Shown here one piece after another: positions 19,958 through 29,337 of a DNA stretch of 64,000 nucleotides (the first letter of the stretch is position 1; the number at the start of each line of letters is the position of its first letter). The position numbers and the translations under genes were made by a program. Source of the DNA: Gracilibacillus kekensis (lineage in GTDB: Bacteria > Bacillota > Bacilli > Bacillales > Amphibacillaceae); contig NZ_FRCZ01000002.1 in NCBI RefSeq assembly GCF_900143085.1, positions 248,001 through 312,000 on the forward strand. The letters are read 5' to 3'. The notes under the pieces were generated by a model. The model was not told the DNA's origin. It did no database searches and saw only the letters and a program-made list of their open reading frames with translations.

Positions 19958-20962
19958 TTATTCAATAACACTTTCTGCATATTCTGGATTAATCAATTCA
20001 TTGGTTAATGCTTCGACATCATCATCTTCTTCCAGATCTCCTGCTTGTTGTAACACATCGCCAGCAGCCTTAATTGCTTCTACATGCGCATCACCAGGTA
20101 CTGGATTATCTAGAATTGTTCTTTCTACTAGTTGAATATTTGCAACTTCGGTACTGATATCGGCTTCTTCTGCTAACAATTCTGCCGCTTCATCAGGATT
20201 TTCCAAAACCCATTTACGAGCTTTTTCATATACTTCAATGACTTTTTCAACATATTCTGGGTTATTTTCAGCAAACTCTTCTCGTACATTTAGAAAACCA
20301 TACGTATTTAAATCAATATCTCTAAAAAACAATTCTGTGCCTGACTCTAACTCATGCTTTGCCATGTGCGGATCAAGTCCTGCCCATGCATCAACATCAC
20401 CATTTACAAGCGCGTTGCCACCATCAGCATGCTGAAGATTAACTAATTCAATATCATTAATAGTCATACCTACAGAATCAAGTGCTCTCACTAGGAAGAT
20501 GTATGGATCTGTACCTAGAGTTGCTGCAACTTTCTTACCTTTTAGATCTTCAATGGATTCAATTCCTGATCCTTCGTTGGTTACTAATGCTGTCCACTCT
20601 GGTTGTGAATAAACATATACATTTTCTAATGGTACATCATTTGATTCTGCGATCAGTGCTGCTGCACCTGCGGTTGAACCAAAGTCAACACTGTCACTAT
20701 TTAAATATTCAATCGCTTTGTTACTTCCTTGACTTAGAGTCCATTCTACCTCGATACCTTCTTCTTCAAATGCTTCTTCTGCCCATCCAAATTCTTTTAA
20801 TACAATACTTGTTGGTGAATAATAAGCATAATCTAAACGAATTTTTGATGGTTTACCTTCTGCTTCACTATCAGATGAACAACCTACTGCTAATAATAAA
20901 ATAATGCCAAATACTGCGATTGCTAAAAAACTTCTTAAATCAATTAATGGTACTCTTTTCAT
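19958..20962 (-). CDS. SsuA-like aliphatic sulfonate/nitrate-type substrate-binding lipoprotein
   Basis: 334 residues. Signal peptide with lipobox LAVGC (Cys about 28) then a periplasmic-binding type II fold of the SsuA/NMT1 family: RLDYAYYSPTSIVLKEFGWA, NKAIEYLNSDSVDFGSTAG, EDLKGKKVAATLGTDPY and NALVNGDVDAWAGLDPHMAK. It should capture the substrate outside the membrane for the adjacent permease. Sulfonate is inferred from family and from the methionine context; taurine or another organosulfur ligand cannot be excluded. Confidence 0.87.
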   Translation of the reverse strand: MKRVPLIDLRSFLAIAVFGIILLLAVGCSSDSEAEGKPSKIRLDYAYYSPTSIVLKEFGWAEEAFEEEGIEVEWTLSQGSNKAIEYLNSDSVDFGSTAGAAALIAESNDVPLENVYVYSQPEWTALVTNEGSGIESIEDLKGKKVAATLGTDPYIFLVRALDSVGMTINDIELVNLQHADGGNALVNGDVDAWAGLDPHMAKHELESGTELFFRDIDLNTYGFLNVREEFAENNPEYVEKVIEVYEKARKWVLENPDEAAELLAEEADISTEVANIQLVERTILDNPVPGDAHVEAIKAAGDVLQQAGDLEEDDDVEALTNELINPEYAESVIE

Positions 20963-20988
20963 GATAATGTCCCCTTTTTTCTTTTATT

Positions 20989-22785
20989 TTATATTTCACA
21001 TGCATACGTTGAAATCGTTCCTCTTAATCGTTGTGCTTCTTTATAAGTACAGCGGTTATGCACTACTTGCAGGCCTCCTTCTAAAGCAACTTGTTCTGCC
21101 TTCGGTGATACTACACCTTCTTGTAACCAGAATACTTTCGGATTTACTTCAATTGCTTCTTTGGCAATTTCGATTGCTGCATCTGGACTGCGGAATACTT
21201 GCACAATATCAATATCTACCGGTACACTCTTCAAATCCGGATATGCTTTTTCTCCTAGAATTTCTGTTTCTCTTGGATTGACCGGAATGATTTTATAACC
21301 AAGTCGTTGCATTTTTCTTGCAAGACGGTAACTTGGTCTTGCTTCTTTGCCGCTTAAACCGACAATTGCTAACGTTTTTTGGCGTGTTTTTTCTTCACCA
21401 TTTTCTGTATAACGCTGATGTGGTGAATTTAACGCCCACTTAATAATACCTTCATCATTAACGATAATTTGCTGCTGTTTGTCTGTACCGATGCCAGTTG
21501 CTTTCGTTAGTGCTTGATCTAAGTCGTTTTTGATATCTCGAAAAGATTCAATACCAACCGATAAGCGAACTAACTCTTCTGTAACTCCGGTTTCATCTAA
21601 TTGATCTTTTGTTAATTGCTGGTGCGTTGTTGATGCGGGGTGTATAATTAATGATTTTGCGTCACCAACATTGGCAACATGTGACCAAAGTGCAACATTA
21701 TTAATTAAGTCACGTCCAGCATCTCTGCCGCCTTTAATACCGAATACAATGATCGATCCAAATCCATTATTTAAAATCCGTTTTGCTAAACCATGGGACG
21801 GATGACTTTCAAGTCCCGGGTAAGTTACCCACTCAACTGCTTCATGACTGTTTAAATATTCTGCAAGTTCTTGAGCATTTTGATTATGACGTTCAATTCG
21901 AATGTGTAAGGTTTCTAATCCCTGGAGAAGTTGGAAGGCATTAAATGGACTCAATGCTGCACCAAAGTCTCTTAATAGTTGAACTCTCACCTTCGTAATA
22001 AATGCTAACGTACCAAAATCAACTGCGTAACGAATGCCATTATAACTTGGATCAGGTTCCGTAAATGCTGGATACTTTTCAGAATTCCAATTAAATCGCC
22101 CACCATCAATAATGATTCCACCAATCGAAGTACCGTGACCACCTATCCATTTGGTTGCCGAATGTACAACGATATCAGCACCTAATGTTATTGGCTTACA
22201 TCCAAATGGTGTAGCAAACGTATTATCAACAATTACCGGAACACCAGCATCATGTGCAATCTCTGAAACTCTTACCACGTCTAATACTTGCAATCCAGGG
22301 TTACCGATAATTTCACCGTACACAGCTTTCGTTTTATCGGTGATTGCTGCTTTAAAGTTCTCTGGATCTGTTGGATCAACGAATTTTACGTTAATGCCAT
22401 ATCGTGGAAGTGTCACATTAAAAAGATTGTAAGTCCCACCGTATAAGTTAACCCCTGCCACAATTTCATCACCTGCGTTTGCCAGGTTTAGGATCGAAAG
22501 CGTGATAGCTGACATACCCGATGCAGTGGCTACTGCTGCAACTCCATCCTCTAACAGTGCTAATCTTTTTTCAAAAACATCTACTGTTGGGTTTCCGATT
22601 CGTGAATAAATATTACCTGGTTCATCTAGAGCGAATAATCGTTCCGCATGTTCGGTATCGTGAAATACATAGGAAGTAGACTGATAGATTGGTACCGCTC
22701 GTGAACCTGTTGTCGGATCTGGTGCTTGACCGCCATGTAAGTGAATTGTCTCTGGATCATATGTTGAATTTTGAAAGTCTGTCAT
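20989..22785 (-). CDS. metY: O-acetylhomoserine sulfhydrylase fused to a CoA-binding domain
   Basis: 598 residues, about 165 longer than ordinary MetY. The first part (about 1-430) is a Cys/Met-metabolism PLP enzyme: YQSTSYVF, YSRIGNPTVDVFEKRLA, ATASGMSAITLSIL, VIVDNTFATPF and the PLP lysine in VVHSATKWIGGHGTS (about residue 207). It makes homocysteine from O-acetylhomoserine and sulfide, releasing acetate. The C-terminal 145 residues are a CoA_binding_2 (YccU-like) Rossmann domain: TLAIVGLSGKEARPSYRLA, YKIIPVNPRETEILG and VVHNRCTYKEAQRL. Two S-box riboswitches precede it, so it leads the SAM-controlled operon with ssuA, ssuC, ssuB and the acs-like gene. Confidence 0.93.
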   Translation of the reverse strand: MTDFQNSTYDPETIHLHGGQAPDPTTGSRAVPIYQSTSYVFHDTEHAERLFALDEPGNIYSRIGNPTVDVFEKRLALLEDGVAAVATASGMSAITLSILNLANAGDEIVAGVNLYGGTYNLFNVTLPRYGINVKFVDPTDPENFKAAITDKTKAVYGEIIGNPGLQVLDVVRVSEIAHDAGVPVIVDNTFATPFGCKPITLGADIVVHSATKWIGGHGTSIGGIIIDGGRFNWNSEKYPAFTEPDPSYNGIRYAVDFGTLAFITKVRVQLLRDFGAALSPFNAFQLLQGLETLHIRIERHNQNAQELAEYLNSHEAVEWVTYPGLESHPSHGLAKRILNNGFGSIIVFGIKGGRDAGRDLINNVALWSHVANVGDAKSLIIHPASTTHQQLTKDQLDETGVTEELVRLSVGIESFRDIKNDLDQALTKATGIGTDKQQQIIVNDEGIIKWALNSPHQRYTENGEEKTRQKTLAIVGLSGKEARPSYRLARKMQRLGYKIIPVNPRETEILGEKAYPDLKSVPVDIDIVQVFRSPDAAIEIAKEAIEVNPKVFWLQEGVVSPKAEQVALEGGLQVVHNRCTYKEAQRLRGTISTYACEI

Positions 22786-22830
22786 TGCTATTTCCTCCTC
22801 GATTTTCTATTTCAATCATTTTTTGGTAAT

Positions 22831-22992
22831 AAAAAAGCCTTCTTCGATAAGAAGAAGGCTTTAACTGTCATTGCAGTTGTCCTCCTCTTATCTACCAGGA
22901 TTCACATCCTGCAGGAATTAGCACCTTTTAAGCTGTTGCTTAATGGTTGCCGGGCATCGTCGGGCCAGTCCCTCCGCCACTCTTGATAAGAG
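22831..22992 (-). promoter_or_regulatory. SAM-I (S-box) riboswitch B with terminator (gene-proximal)
   Basis: Aptamer about 22884-22992: CTCTTATCAAGAG, GGCGGAGGGACTGGCCC, GATGCCCGGCAACC, AAAAGGTGCTAATTCCTG and AGATAAGAG in order. Terminator at 22831-22862: AAAGCCTTCTTC pairing with GAAGAAGGCTTT and then TTT. It is the second of two complete S-boxes in the metY leader and is 46 bases from the metY start. Confidence 0.96.
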
Positions 22993-23012
22993 TTATTATT
23001 AAATTTTAAATC

Positions 23013-23181
23013 AAAAAAGTCTCTCTATATGGAGATAGAGAGACTTAAATATCTGGATTCGCTCTCTTATCTCTCTAGGTTTTAGATCACCTAGTGGAAT
23101 TGGCACCTGTATTAAGCGACGTTACGCTCAATGGTTGCCGAGGTTTCAAAGGGCCAGTCCCTCCACCTCTCTGGATAAGAA
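23013..23181 (-). promoter_or_regulatory. SAM-I (S-box) riboswitch A with terminator (promoter-proximal)
   Basis: Aptamer about 23062-23181: TCTTATCCAGAGAGGTGGAGG, here split at the conserved GGTGGAGGGACTGGCCC, then AACCTCGGCAACC, a longer variable P3/P4 hairpin, GGTGCCAATTCC and AGATAAGAG. Terminator at 23013-23046: AAGTCTCTCTATCTCC pairing with its TATAGAGAGACTT arm, then TTTTTT. It lies upstream of riboswitch B in the same leader. Confidence 0.96.
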
Positions 23182-23229
23182 TTATTTAATTCCGAGTAAT
23201 CAACTCGCTTTTGCTTTTCGATATTTATA

Positions 23230-23258
23230 ACTTTAGCATGAGGTCTGAATGATGTCAA
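23230..23258 (-). promoter_or_regulatory. promoter of the tandem S-box / metY operon
   Basis: On the minus strand TTGACA (23253-23258), 17-base spacer, extended -10 TGCTAAAGT (core 23230-23235). It lies about 49 bases before riboswitch A, so both riboswitches are in one leader. Confidence 0.7.
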
Positions 23259-23403
23259 TATATTTTCTGAATATTTTTGAATATTGTTTTGACTATCTTT
23301 CTTGTCTTGATCAAAATGTTTCTCTTTTCATTAGATCTATTGAAATTAATGGCTATCTTCGCTATAATAAATCTTGTCGCCATTTTCATAACATTCATAT
23401 CAT

Positions 23404-23476
23404 GCGCCCGTAGCTCAGGGGATAGAGCAATGGTTTCCGGTACCATGAGTCGGGGGTTCAAATCCCTCCGGGCGCG
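23404..23476 (+). tRNA. tRNA-Arg (anticodon CCG)
   Basis: 73 bases form a complete cloverleaf. Acceptor GCGCCCG (23404-23410) pairs with CGGGCGC (23469-23475); the D-arm is GCTC-AGGGGATA-GAGC; the anticodon stem ATGGT/ACCAT encloses TTCCGGT, giving anticodon CCG; the T-arm is GGGGGTTCAAATCCCTC. The discriminator is G and CCA is not encoded. It reads CGG codons. It lies alone, followed by a terminator and the element copy B. Confidence 0.96.
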
Positions 23477-23510
23477 TTACTCAAAAAGGTTAGAACAAAA
23501 TAGTTATCAT

Positions 23511-23551
23511 CACAAAAATCCAAACGTTTACTTTTCGTTTGGATTTTTGTG
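23511..23551 (+). terminator. intrinsic terminator after tRNA-Arg
   Basis: CACAAAAATCCAAACG (23511-23526) pairs with CGTTTGGATTTTTGTG (23536-23551) around a nine-base loop, with a T-run inside the descending arm. The core AATCCAAACG/CGTTTGGATT recurs in the terminators beside element copies C and D. Confidence 0.85.
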
Positions 23552-23558
23552 TGTATTA

Positions 23559-24052
23559 GTAGGATTATACGACACAACCTGATGGTAATTTTGACATTTT
23601 ATATGAGTGTGGTATCCGCTCCGGCTTGCCCACTTCGCTTTCCAGGGGGCGCGTCTTCAGCTAACTTTGTAAAGAAGATCACTTTACAAAGTGGATCTTC
23701 AGATCGCGCTGATCCCCTAGGAGTCGAAGTGGCCGCCTAGGCTCAATGGAATTCTACATTTTTAACAAATGCTAATATTTTGGATTATCTCTAAAATTTT
23801 TTACCACAAAAAGCTAGTGATTATAGCAAAAATACATTCTCTTGCTTCAGTTGTAGAGTATAAAAAAGCGCAGGCGTCGGCTTCCACTCCTGCGGGATGT
23901 TTTTATCCGAAGATCCACTTTTTAAGCGCACTTTGCTTAAAAAGTTAGCTGAGGAGAAAAACCCGCGGAAAGGGAAGCCGACAAGCCGGAGCGATTGCGA
24001 AGCACATATAATATCTCATAATTACCACTACATTAGTGTCGTATAATCCTAC
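23559..24052. repeat. MITE-like nested-hairpin element, copy B (best preserved)
   Basis: 494 bp. Perfect 17-bp terminal inverted repeats GTAGGATTATACGACAC (23559-23575) and its complement (24036-24052), then a second inverted block GGTAATT/AATTACC. The left arm (about 23615-23737) is a long hairpin with inner stem ACTTTGTAAAG (23664-23674)/CTTTACAAAGT (23682-23692). The right arm (about 23872-23995) is a related hairpin in opposite orientation with ACTTTTTAAGC (23917-23927)/GCTTAAAAAGT (23935-23945). The spacer holds TTCTACA and TTGTAGA facing each other. No reading frame of note. The remaining bases up to clpP hold only its promoter region. Confidence 0.85.
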
Positions 24053-24149
24053 TTTTATTCAGTAATTATATTTTAACGATCACCTTTTTTATGCTTGGTC
24101 GTTTAAGCGGCGGTGGTTTGGGGTAGTATGAATATAGAAAATCAAATCT

Positions 24150-24179
24150 TTTGACCTTTTTTGACCATTGGGTTAAGAT
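24150..24179 (+). promoter_or_regulatory. CtsR operator overlapping the clpP promoter
   Basis: TTTGACC (24150-24156), three bases, TTTGACC (24160-24166) is the direct heptad repeat bound by CtsR, the class III heat-shock repressor. The first TTGACC also forms a -35 with TAAGAT (24174-24179) after a 17-base spacer, so repressor would cover the promoter. Confidence 0.88.
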
Positions 24180-24236
24180 GTACATAGTTAGAAAAATACT
24201 AACGAAAAAGCAAGTGTTTAAAGGAGGAATTGTTTT

Positions 24237-24833
24237 ATGAATTTAATCCCAACAGTTATTGAACAAACAAACAGAGGCGAACGTGCATATGACATTTATT
24301 CTCGCCTATTAAAAGACAGAATTATTATGTTAGGAAGCGGTATTGATGATAATGTATCCAACAGTATCGTAGCGCAACTGCTTTTCTTAGCAGCAGAGGA
24401 TCCAGATAAAGATATCTCTCTATACATTAACTCACCAGGCGGTTCCATTACTGCAGGTATGGCAATCTATGATACGATGCAGTTCATCAAACCAAATGTT
24501 TCTACCATCTGTATCGGTATGGCAGCATCTATGGGTGCCTTCTTACTTGCTGCAGGTGAACCAGGGAAACGTTTTGCATTACCTAATAGTGAAGTAATGA
24601 TTCACCAACCATTAGGTGGTACGCAAGGTCAAGCGTCAGATATCCAAATCCATGCAAATCGCATTATTGAAATGCGCAAAAAATTAAATCAAATTCTCGC
24701 TGATCGAACTGGTCAACCAATTGAAGTAGTAGAAAAAGATACAGATCGTGATAACTTCATGACAGCAGAAAAAGCAAAAGAGTACGGTTTAATTGATAAA
24801 GTAATGGAAAAGAAACCATCTGACCTTAATTAA
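24237..24833 (+). CDS. clpP: ATP-dependent Clp protease proteolytic subunit ClpP
   Basis: 198 residues, normal length. This serine protease forms the tetradecameric barrel working with ClpX/ClpC ATPases. The catalytic Ser is in [17 protein letters not shown] (about residue 98), the His in [13 protein letters not shown] (about 123) and the Asp further on in [26 protein letters not shown] lies nine bases before ATG 24237. It is monocistronic, ending in a strong terminator, with a CtsR operator at its promoter. Confidence 0.98.
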   Translation: MNLIPTVIEQTNRGERAYDIYSRLLKDRIIMLGSGIDDNVSNSIVAQLLFLAAEDPDKDISLYINSPGGSITAGMAIYDTMQFIKPNVSTICIGMAASMGAFLLAAGEPGKRFALPNSEVMIHQPLGGTQGQASDIQIHANRIIEMRKKLNQILADRTGQPIEVVEKDTDRDNFMTAEKAKEYGLIDKVMEKKPSDLN

Positions 24834-24837
24834 ACAG

Positions 24838-24872
24838 AAAAAAGTGGCGAACTCAATATTCGCCACTTTTTT
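24838..24872. terminator. bidirectional terminator between clpP and crh
   Basis: AAAGTGGCGAA (24841-24851) pairs with TTCGCCACTTT (24859-24869), flanked by A-run and T-run, so it works for clpP on plus and for crh on minus. Confidence 0.88.
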
Positions 24873-25129
24873 TATTTTTTTCCTTCTACATACTCTACTA
24901 ACTCCTTTAATGCCTCCTGTTCGTCTGAACCATCTACGATAATTTTGATCTGAGTTCCTTTTGATAAAGCGAGACTCATCAAACCCATTATACTTTTCGC
25001 ATTAATTCGTTTTGAATCTTTTTCAATAAAAATTTCTGATGAAAAGCTATTTGCCTTCTGAACAAATTGGGCAGCAGGTCTCGCTTGTAATCCAGGTTCA
25101 ATTGATATAACTACCTCTTTCTCTAACAT
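24872..25129 (-). CDS. crh: Crh, catabolite repression HPr-like protein
   Basis: 85 residues from ATG 25129 (GGAGGGG seven bases upstream), exactly the Crh length. It resembles HPr, but the phosphoenolpyruvate-dependent His15 is replaced by Gln (GLQARPAAQ), while the Ser46 region KSIMGLMSLAL is kept. That combination defines Crh, which is phosphorylated by HPr kinase (hprK is at 33.9 kb) and acts with CcpA in carbon catabolite control. It lies downstream of whiA, yvcK and rapZ as in Bacillus subtilis. Confidence 0.95.
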   Translation of the reverse strand: MLEKEVVISIEPGLQARPAAQFVQKANSFSSEIFIEKDSKRINAKSIMGLMSLALSKGTQIKIIVDGSDEQEALKELVEYVEGKK

Positions 25130-25243
25130 GATATTCCCCTCCTGTTTAACATGCACGCTTTAGTAAGCGTTATCATTTTATTTTACTATTTAACAACTCG
25201 TCTTATTCATTTTAATGAGATGGGAGGTCCCCCCCCCTATTCA

Positions 25244-26191
25244 TTAATTTACTGGTAATTCTTCATTCCGCAACTGTTCCGCGAATTGATCAATTTTTTT
25301 CAAGCGATGATTAATTCCTGATTTACTGATCTTTCCACCAGAAACCATTTCACCTAATTCTTTTAACGATACATCTTGATGTTCCATGCGAAGTTTGGCA
25401 ATCTCTTGCAATTTATCGGGTAATGCTTCCAAACCAACTGTTTTATCAATAAATCGAATGTTTTCTAATTGTCTAAATGCTGCCCCTATCGTTTTATTAA
25501 GGTTAGCTGTCTCACAATTCACCAAACGATTAACGGAGTTTCGCATATCTCTGACGATTCTTACATCTTCAAACTTAAATAAAGCTTGATGTGCACCTAT
25601 ATAGTTTAATAACTCGGTAATTTTTTCTGCTTCTTTGATATAGGTGATGAAACCTTTTTTTCGTTCTAGGATTCGTGCATGTAAACCATATTCATTCAAT
25701 AAATCACAGAGCGACTGATTGTGCTCTTCATGAAAATTATATATTTCTAAATGATAGGAAGAAGTCTCTGGATTATTAACAGAGCCACCAGCTAAAAATG
25801 CTCCTCTTAAATAGGCTCGGCGACAGCACTCTTTTTTCGTATATTTAGTTGAGATCGTTCGAATGAATTGTAACGGTTCAACAAGTATTTCCATATCTTG
25901 CAACATTTCTTTTACACCTTTACTCATTCGTACGATATAGACATTATTTTTCTTTAATTTCATCTTTTTCCGTACGAGTAACTCCACCGGAATAGCATAC
26001 ATAGCTTTAATAAGTGTGTAGATGCGGCGCGCAATAGCTGCGTTTTCTGTTTGCACATCCAGGGAGTAATGACTTTTTGAAAAAGAAATTGCGCCATTCA
26101 TTCGAATTAATGCTGCCAATTCTGATTGTTGACAACAATCATCACTTTCAATTTTCGTTAACTCTTTTTTTATATCTGCCGCAAAAGACAA
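25244..26191 (-). CDS. whiA: WhiA family DNA-binding protein
   Basis: 315 residues. The N-terminal LAGLIDADG-homing-endonuclease-like fold ([26 protein letters not shown], recognised by its RGAFLAGGS core) and C-terminal helix-turn-helix ([20 protein letters not shown] then [16 protein letters not shown]) are typical. WhiA affects cell division and chromosome segregation in Bacillus. The start is TTG at 26191 with GGAGGG six bases upstream; the N-terminus [11 protein letters not shown] fits homologues. A run of nine C lies in the gap to crh. Confidence 0.94.
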   Translation of the reverse strand: MSFAADIKKELTKIESDDCCQQSELAALIRMNGAISFSKSHYSLDVQTENAAIARRIYTLIKAMYAIPVELLVRKKMKLKKNNVYIVRMSKGVKEMLQDMEILVEPLQFIRTISTKYTKKECCRRAYLRGAFLAGGSVNNPETSSYHLEIYNFHEEHNQSLCDLLNEYGLHARILERKKGFITYIKEAEKITELLNYIGAHQALFKFEDVRIVRDMRNSVNRLVNCETANLNKTIGAAFRQLENIRFIDKTVGLEALPDKLQEIAKLRMEHQDVSLKELGEMVSGGKISKSGINHRLKKIDQFAEQLRNEELPVN

Positions 26192-26228
26192 CTTTCTCCC
26201 TCCCGTCTCATCCTGTAAAAAGTTGTTA

Positions 26229-27182
26229 CTATATTAATGAACATAATACGTTAGCTACCTTATCCGTGTCATGCCGTAGTGAATGATTACGTTCTTTTAC
26301 AATATCCTCTTCAATTATTTCTAATCCCATACTTCTTAATTTATCCAAATCATAGCGAACAGGTTCCGCATTTTCTTCTGCATAGACCATTTGTACATCT
26401 TGATCAATTGTTCTGTTATGCATTACAATCGCCTGAATACAACCTGTTCCAATATGATCAGCAATGGCTTGTACATGATCGGATGCACTATAATGGTTGG
26501 TTTCACCTACCTGTGTCATAACATTACATACATATACGACTTTTGCAGTTGTTTGGCGTAATGCTTCTCCAATTTGTGGAACGATCAAATTTGGAAGTGT
26601 GCTGGTATATAGACTTCCAGGTGCAATTACAACAAGATCCGCATCATGGATTGCTTCTACAGCTTCTGGTAAAGGCAGAACTGGATTTGGCTTAAGAAAT
26701 ACCCGTCTAATTCGCTTGTTTGCTTTAGGAATATTTGATTCACCAATCACAATGTCTCCGTCTTCATACTCGGCATGCAAAAACATATTTTGATTTGCTA
26801 TTGGATAAATATTACCTTTAACATTCAACACGCGAGAGATTTCTTTTATTCCTGTGTAAAAATCGCCTGTAACAGACGTCATAGCAGCTAACAAGAGATT
26901 ACCCATTGAATGACCTGAAAGGCCATTTCCTTTGGTAAAACGATGTTGGAATAATTCCATCAGCATTGGCTCTACATCTGACAATGCTGCGATCACGTTT
27001 CTTATATCCCCCGGTGCTGGCATTTCCATTTCGGATCGCAGACGACCAGAACTGCCTCCATCATCTGCTACCGTTACAATTGCTGATAAATCAATGGGGT
27101 GCTGTTTTAGACCGCGCAGTAAAACAGGCATACCCGTTCCACCACCAATCACAACTATTTTCTTGAAATCGGATTGTACCAT
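26229..27182 (-). CDS. yvcK: YvcK/MgfK gluconeogenesis factor
   Basis: 317 residues of the CofD/UPF0052 family. [17 protein letters not shown] (about 10-26) is the nucleotide/sugar-binding loop, followed by [28 protein letters not shown] and [17 protein letters not shown]. In Bacillus it binds UDP-sugars and is needed on gluconeogenic carbon sources and for cell-wall shape control. It is between rapZ (4 bases upstream) and whiA (37 bases downstream), so translationally coupled. Confidence 0.95.
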   Translation of the reverse strand: MVQSDFKKIVVIGGGTGMPVLLRGLKQHPIDLSAIVTVADDGGSSGRLRSEMEMPAPGDIRNVIAALSDVEPMLMELFQHRFTKGNGLSGHSMGNLLLAAMTSVTGDFYTGIKEISRVLNVKGNIYPIANQNMFLHAEYEDGDIVIGESNIPKANKRIRRVFLKPNPVLPLPEAVEAIHDADLVVIAPGSLYTSTLPNLIVPQIGEALRQTTAKVVYVCNVMTQVGETNHYSASDHVQAIADHIGTGCIQAIVMHNRTIDQDVQMVYAEENAEPVRYDLDKLRSMGLEIIEEDIVKERNHSLRHDTDKVANVLCSLI

Positions 27183-27186
27183 GTAA

Positions 27187-28068
27187 TTATCCCTTTCGCT
27201 TCTCTATATCACGATGACTGACATGTGTGACATAATTTTTTTGAAAATGTTTGGCTAGATGCTCAGCAATTGCGACTGAACGATGTTGACCACCTGTACA
27301 ACCAATCGCAATCACTAACTGGGTTTTTCCTTCGCGTTTATATTGAGGAAGCATAAATTGTAATAGATCGATCACTTTTTCTAAAAACTTCTGTGTATCT
27401 GACCATCTAAAGACGTAAGATGATACTTCCGTGTTTAAGCCTGTTAATGGTTGCAGTTGCTCAACATAATGTGGGTTTGGCAAAAATCGCACATCAAATA
27501 CTAAGTCTGCATCAATAGGTAAACCGTATTTAAAACCAAAAGAAAGCGCATGAACGGAGAAAATTTCTTGATCCTTTTGACTGTATCTTTGGACAATTTC
27601 TTCACGTAATTCCTTAGGCTTTAACTTAGATGTGTCAATAAAATGCTGCGAACGTCCTCTTAATTCATCTAAAATCTTCCGTTCAGCATGAATCCCTTCT
27701 AATGGTAAGCCGTCTTGCGCTAAAGGGTGTGAACGTCTTGTTTCTTTATATCGTGAAACTAACACATGATCACTTGCGTCTAAAAACAGAATATGTTCTT
27801 CTAACCAATCTTCTTGTCCAAGTGTATCTAATGCTTCAAATAATGTATCAAAAAACTCACGACCTCGTAAATCCATTACAAGTGCGACTTTTTGAATATT
27901 ATTTGTTGCATCTTTCATCAATTCGAGGAATTTTGGCAGGAGCGCGGGTGGAAGATTATCAACACAATAATAACCAAGATCTTCAAAACTTTGAACGGCT
28001 ACGGTTTTACCTGCACCTGACATTCCTGTAATAATCACTAATTTTGTTTCTTCAGATTGTCTCCCCAT
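27187..28068 (-). CDS. rapZ: RapZ/YvcJ family nucleotide-binding protein
   Basis: 293 residues. Walker [20 protein letters not shown] (about 15-33), [22 protein letters not shown] and the C-terminal [20 protein letters not shown] are all characteristic. In enterobacteria RapZ controls a small RNA for GlcN6P synthesis. In Bacillus YvcJ has GTPase activity and influences competence. First gene of rapZ-yvcK-whiA-crh. Confidence 0.94.
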   Translation of the reverse strand: MGRQSEETKLVIITGMSGAGKTVAVQSFEDLGYYCVDNLPPALLPKFLELMKDATNNIQKVALVMDLRGREFFDTLFEALDTLGQEDWLEEHILFLDASDHVLVSRYKETRRSHPLAQDGLPLEGIHAERKILDELRGRSQHFIDTSKLKPKELREEIVQRYSQKDQEIFSVHALSFGFKYGLPIDADLVFDVRFLPNPHYVEQLQPLTGLNTEVSSYVFRWSDTQKFLEKVIDLLQFMLPQYKREGKTQLVIAIGCTGGQHRSVAIAEHLAKHFQKNYVTHVSHRDIEKRKG

Positions 28069-28160
28069 CTCTCATCCACTCCTCTCTTCCACATTTATCA
28101 CTAACGATTCTATCTTTAATTATACTACTATTATACACGGAGTGAATGACCTCTACCACA

Positions 28161-28193
28161 AAAAAAATTGGCATAGGTATGAGAACCTATGCC
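28161..28193 (-). terminator. intrinsic terminator downstream of trxB
   Basis: GGCATAGGT (28170-28178) pairs perfectly with ACCTATGCC (28185-28193). On the minus strand it is followed by AATTTTTTTT. It lies 120 bases past the trxB stop. Confidence 0.8.
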
Positions 28194-28316
28194 GTCAAGT
28201 TATATTTATTAAAAAGGGGGTCAATTAGTTAACTACATTGTATCGCATTTATATTTCGTCCGTGTTACAGCCACGTTAATTTCTATTTACGTGTATATGT
28301 CGAAATGATTACAGGA

Positions 28317-29291
<975 letters not shown>

Positions 29292-29337
29292 TTATCACTA
29301 TTATCTTATGCTTATAAAAAAACGTCTAATATTCTGC

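Noticed and set aside
20482-21281. Plus-strand frames of 140 and 125 codons rich in Leu
   Set aside because: Antisense shadows of the ssuA-like gene and metY; Leu richness comes from the complement of common codons.
25229-25237. Run of nine C between crh and whiA as a phase-variable tract
   Set aside because: It lies outside any coding region and away from recognised promoter elements; could also be a sequencing length error.
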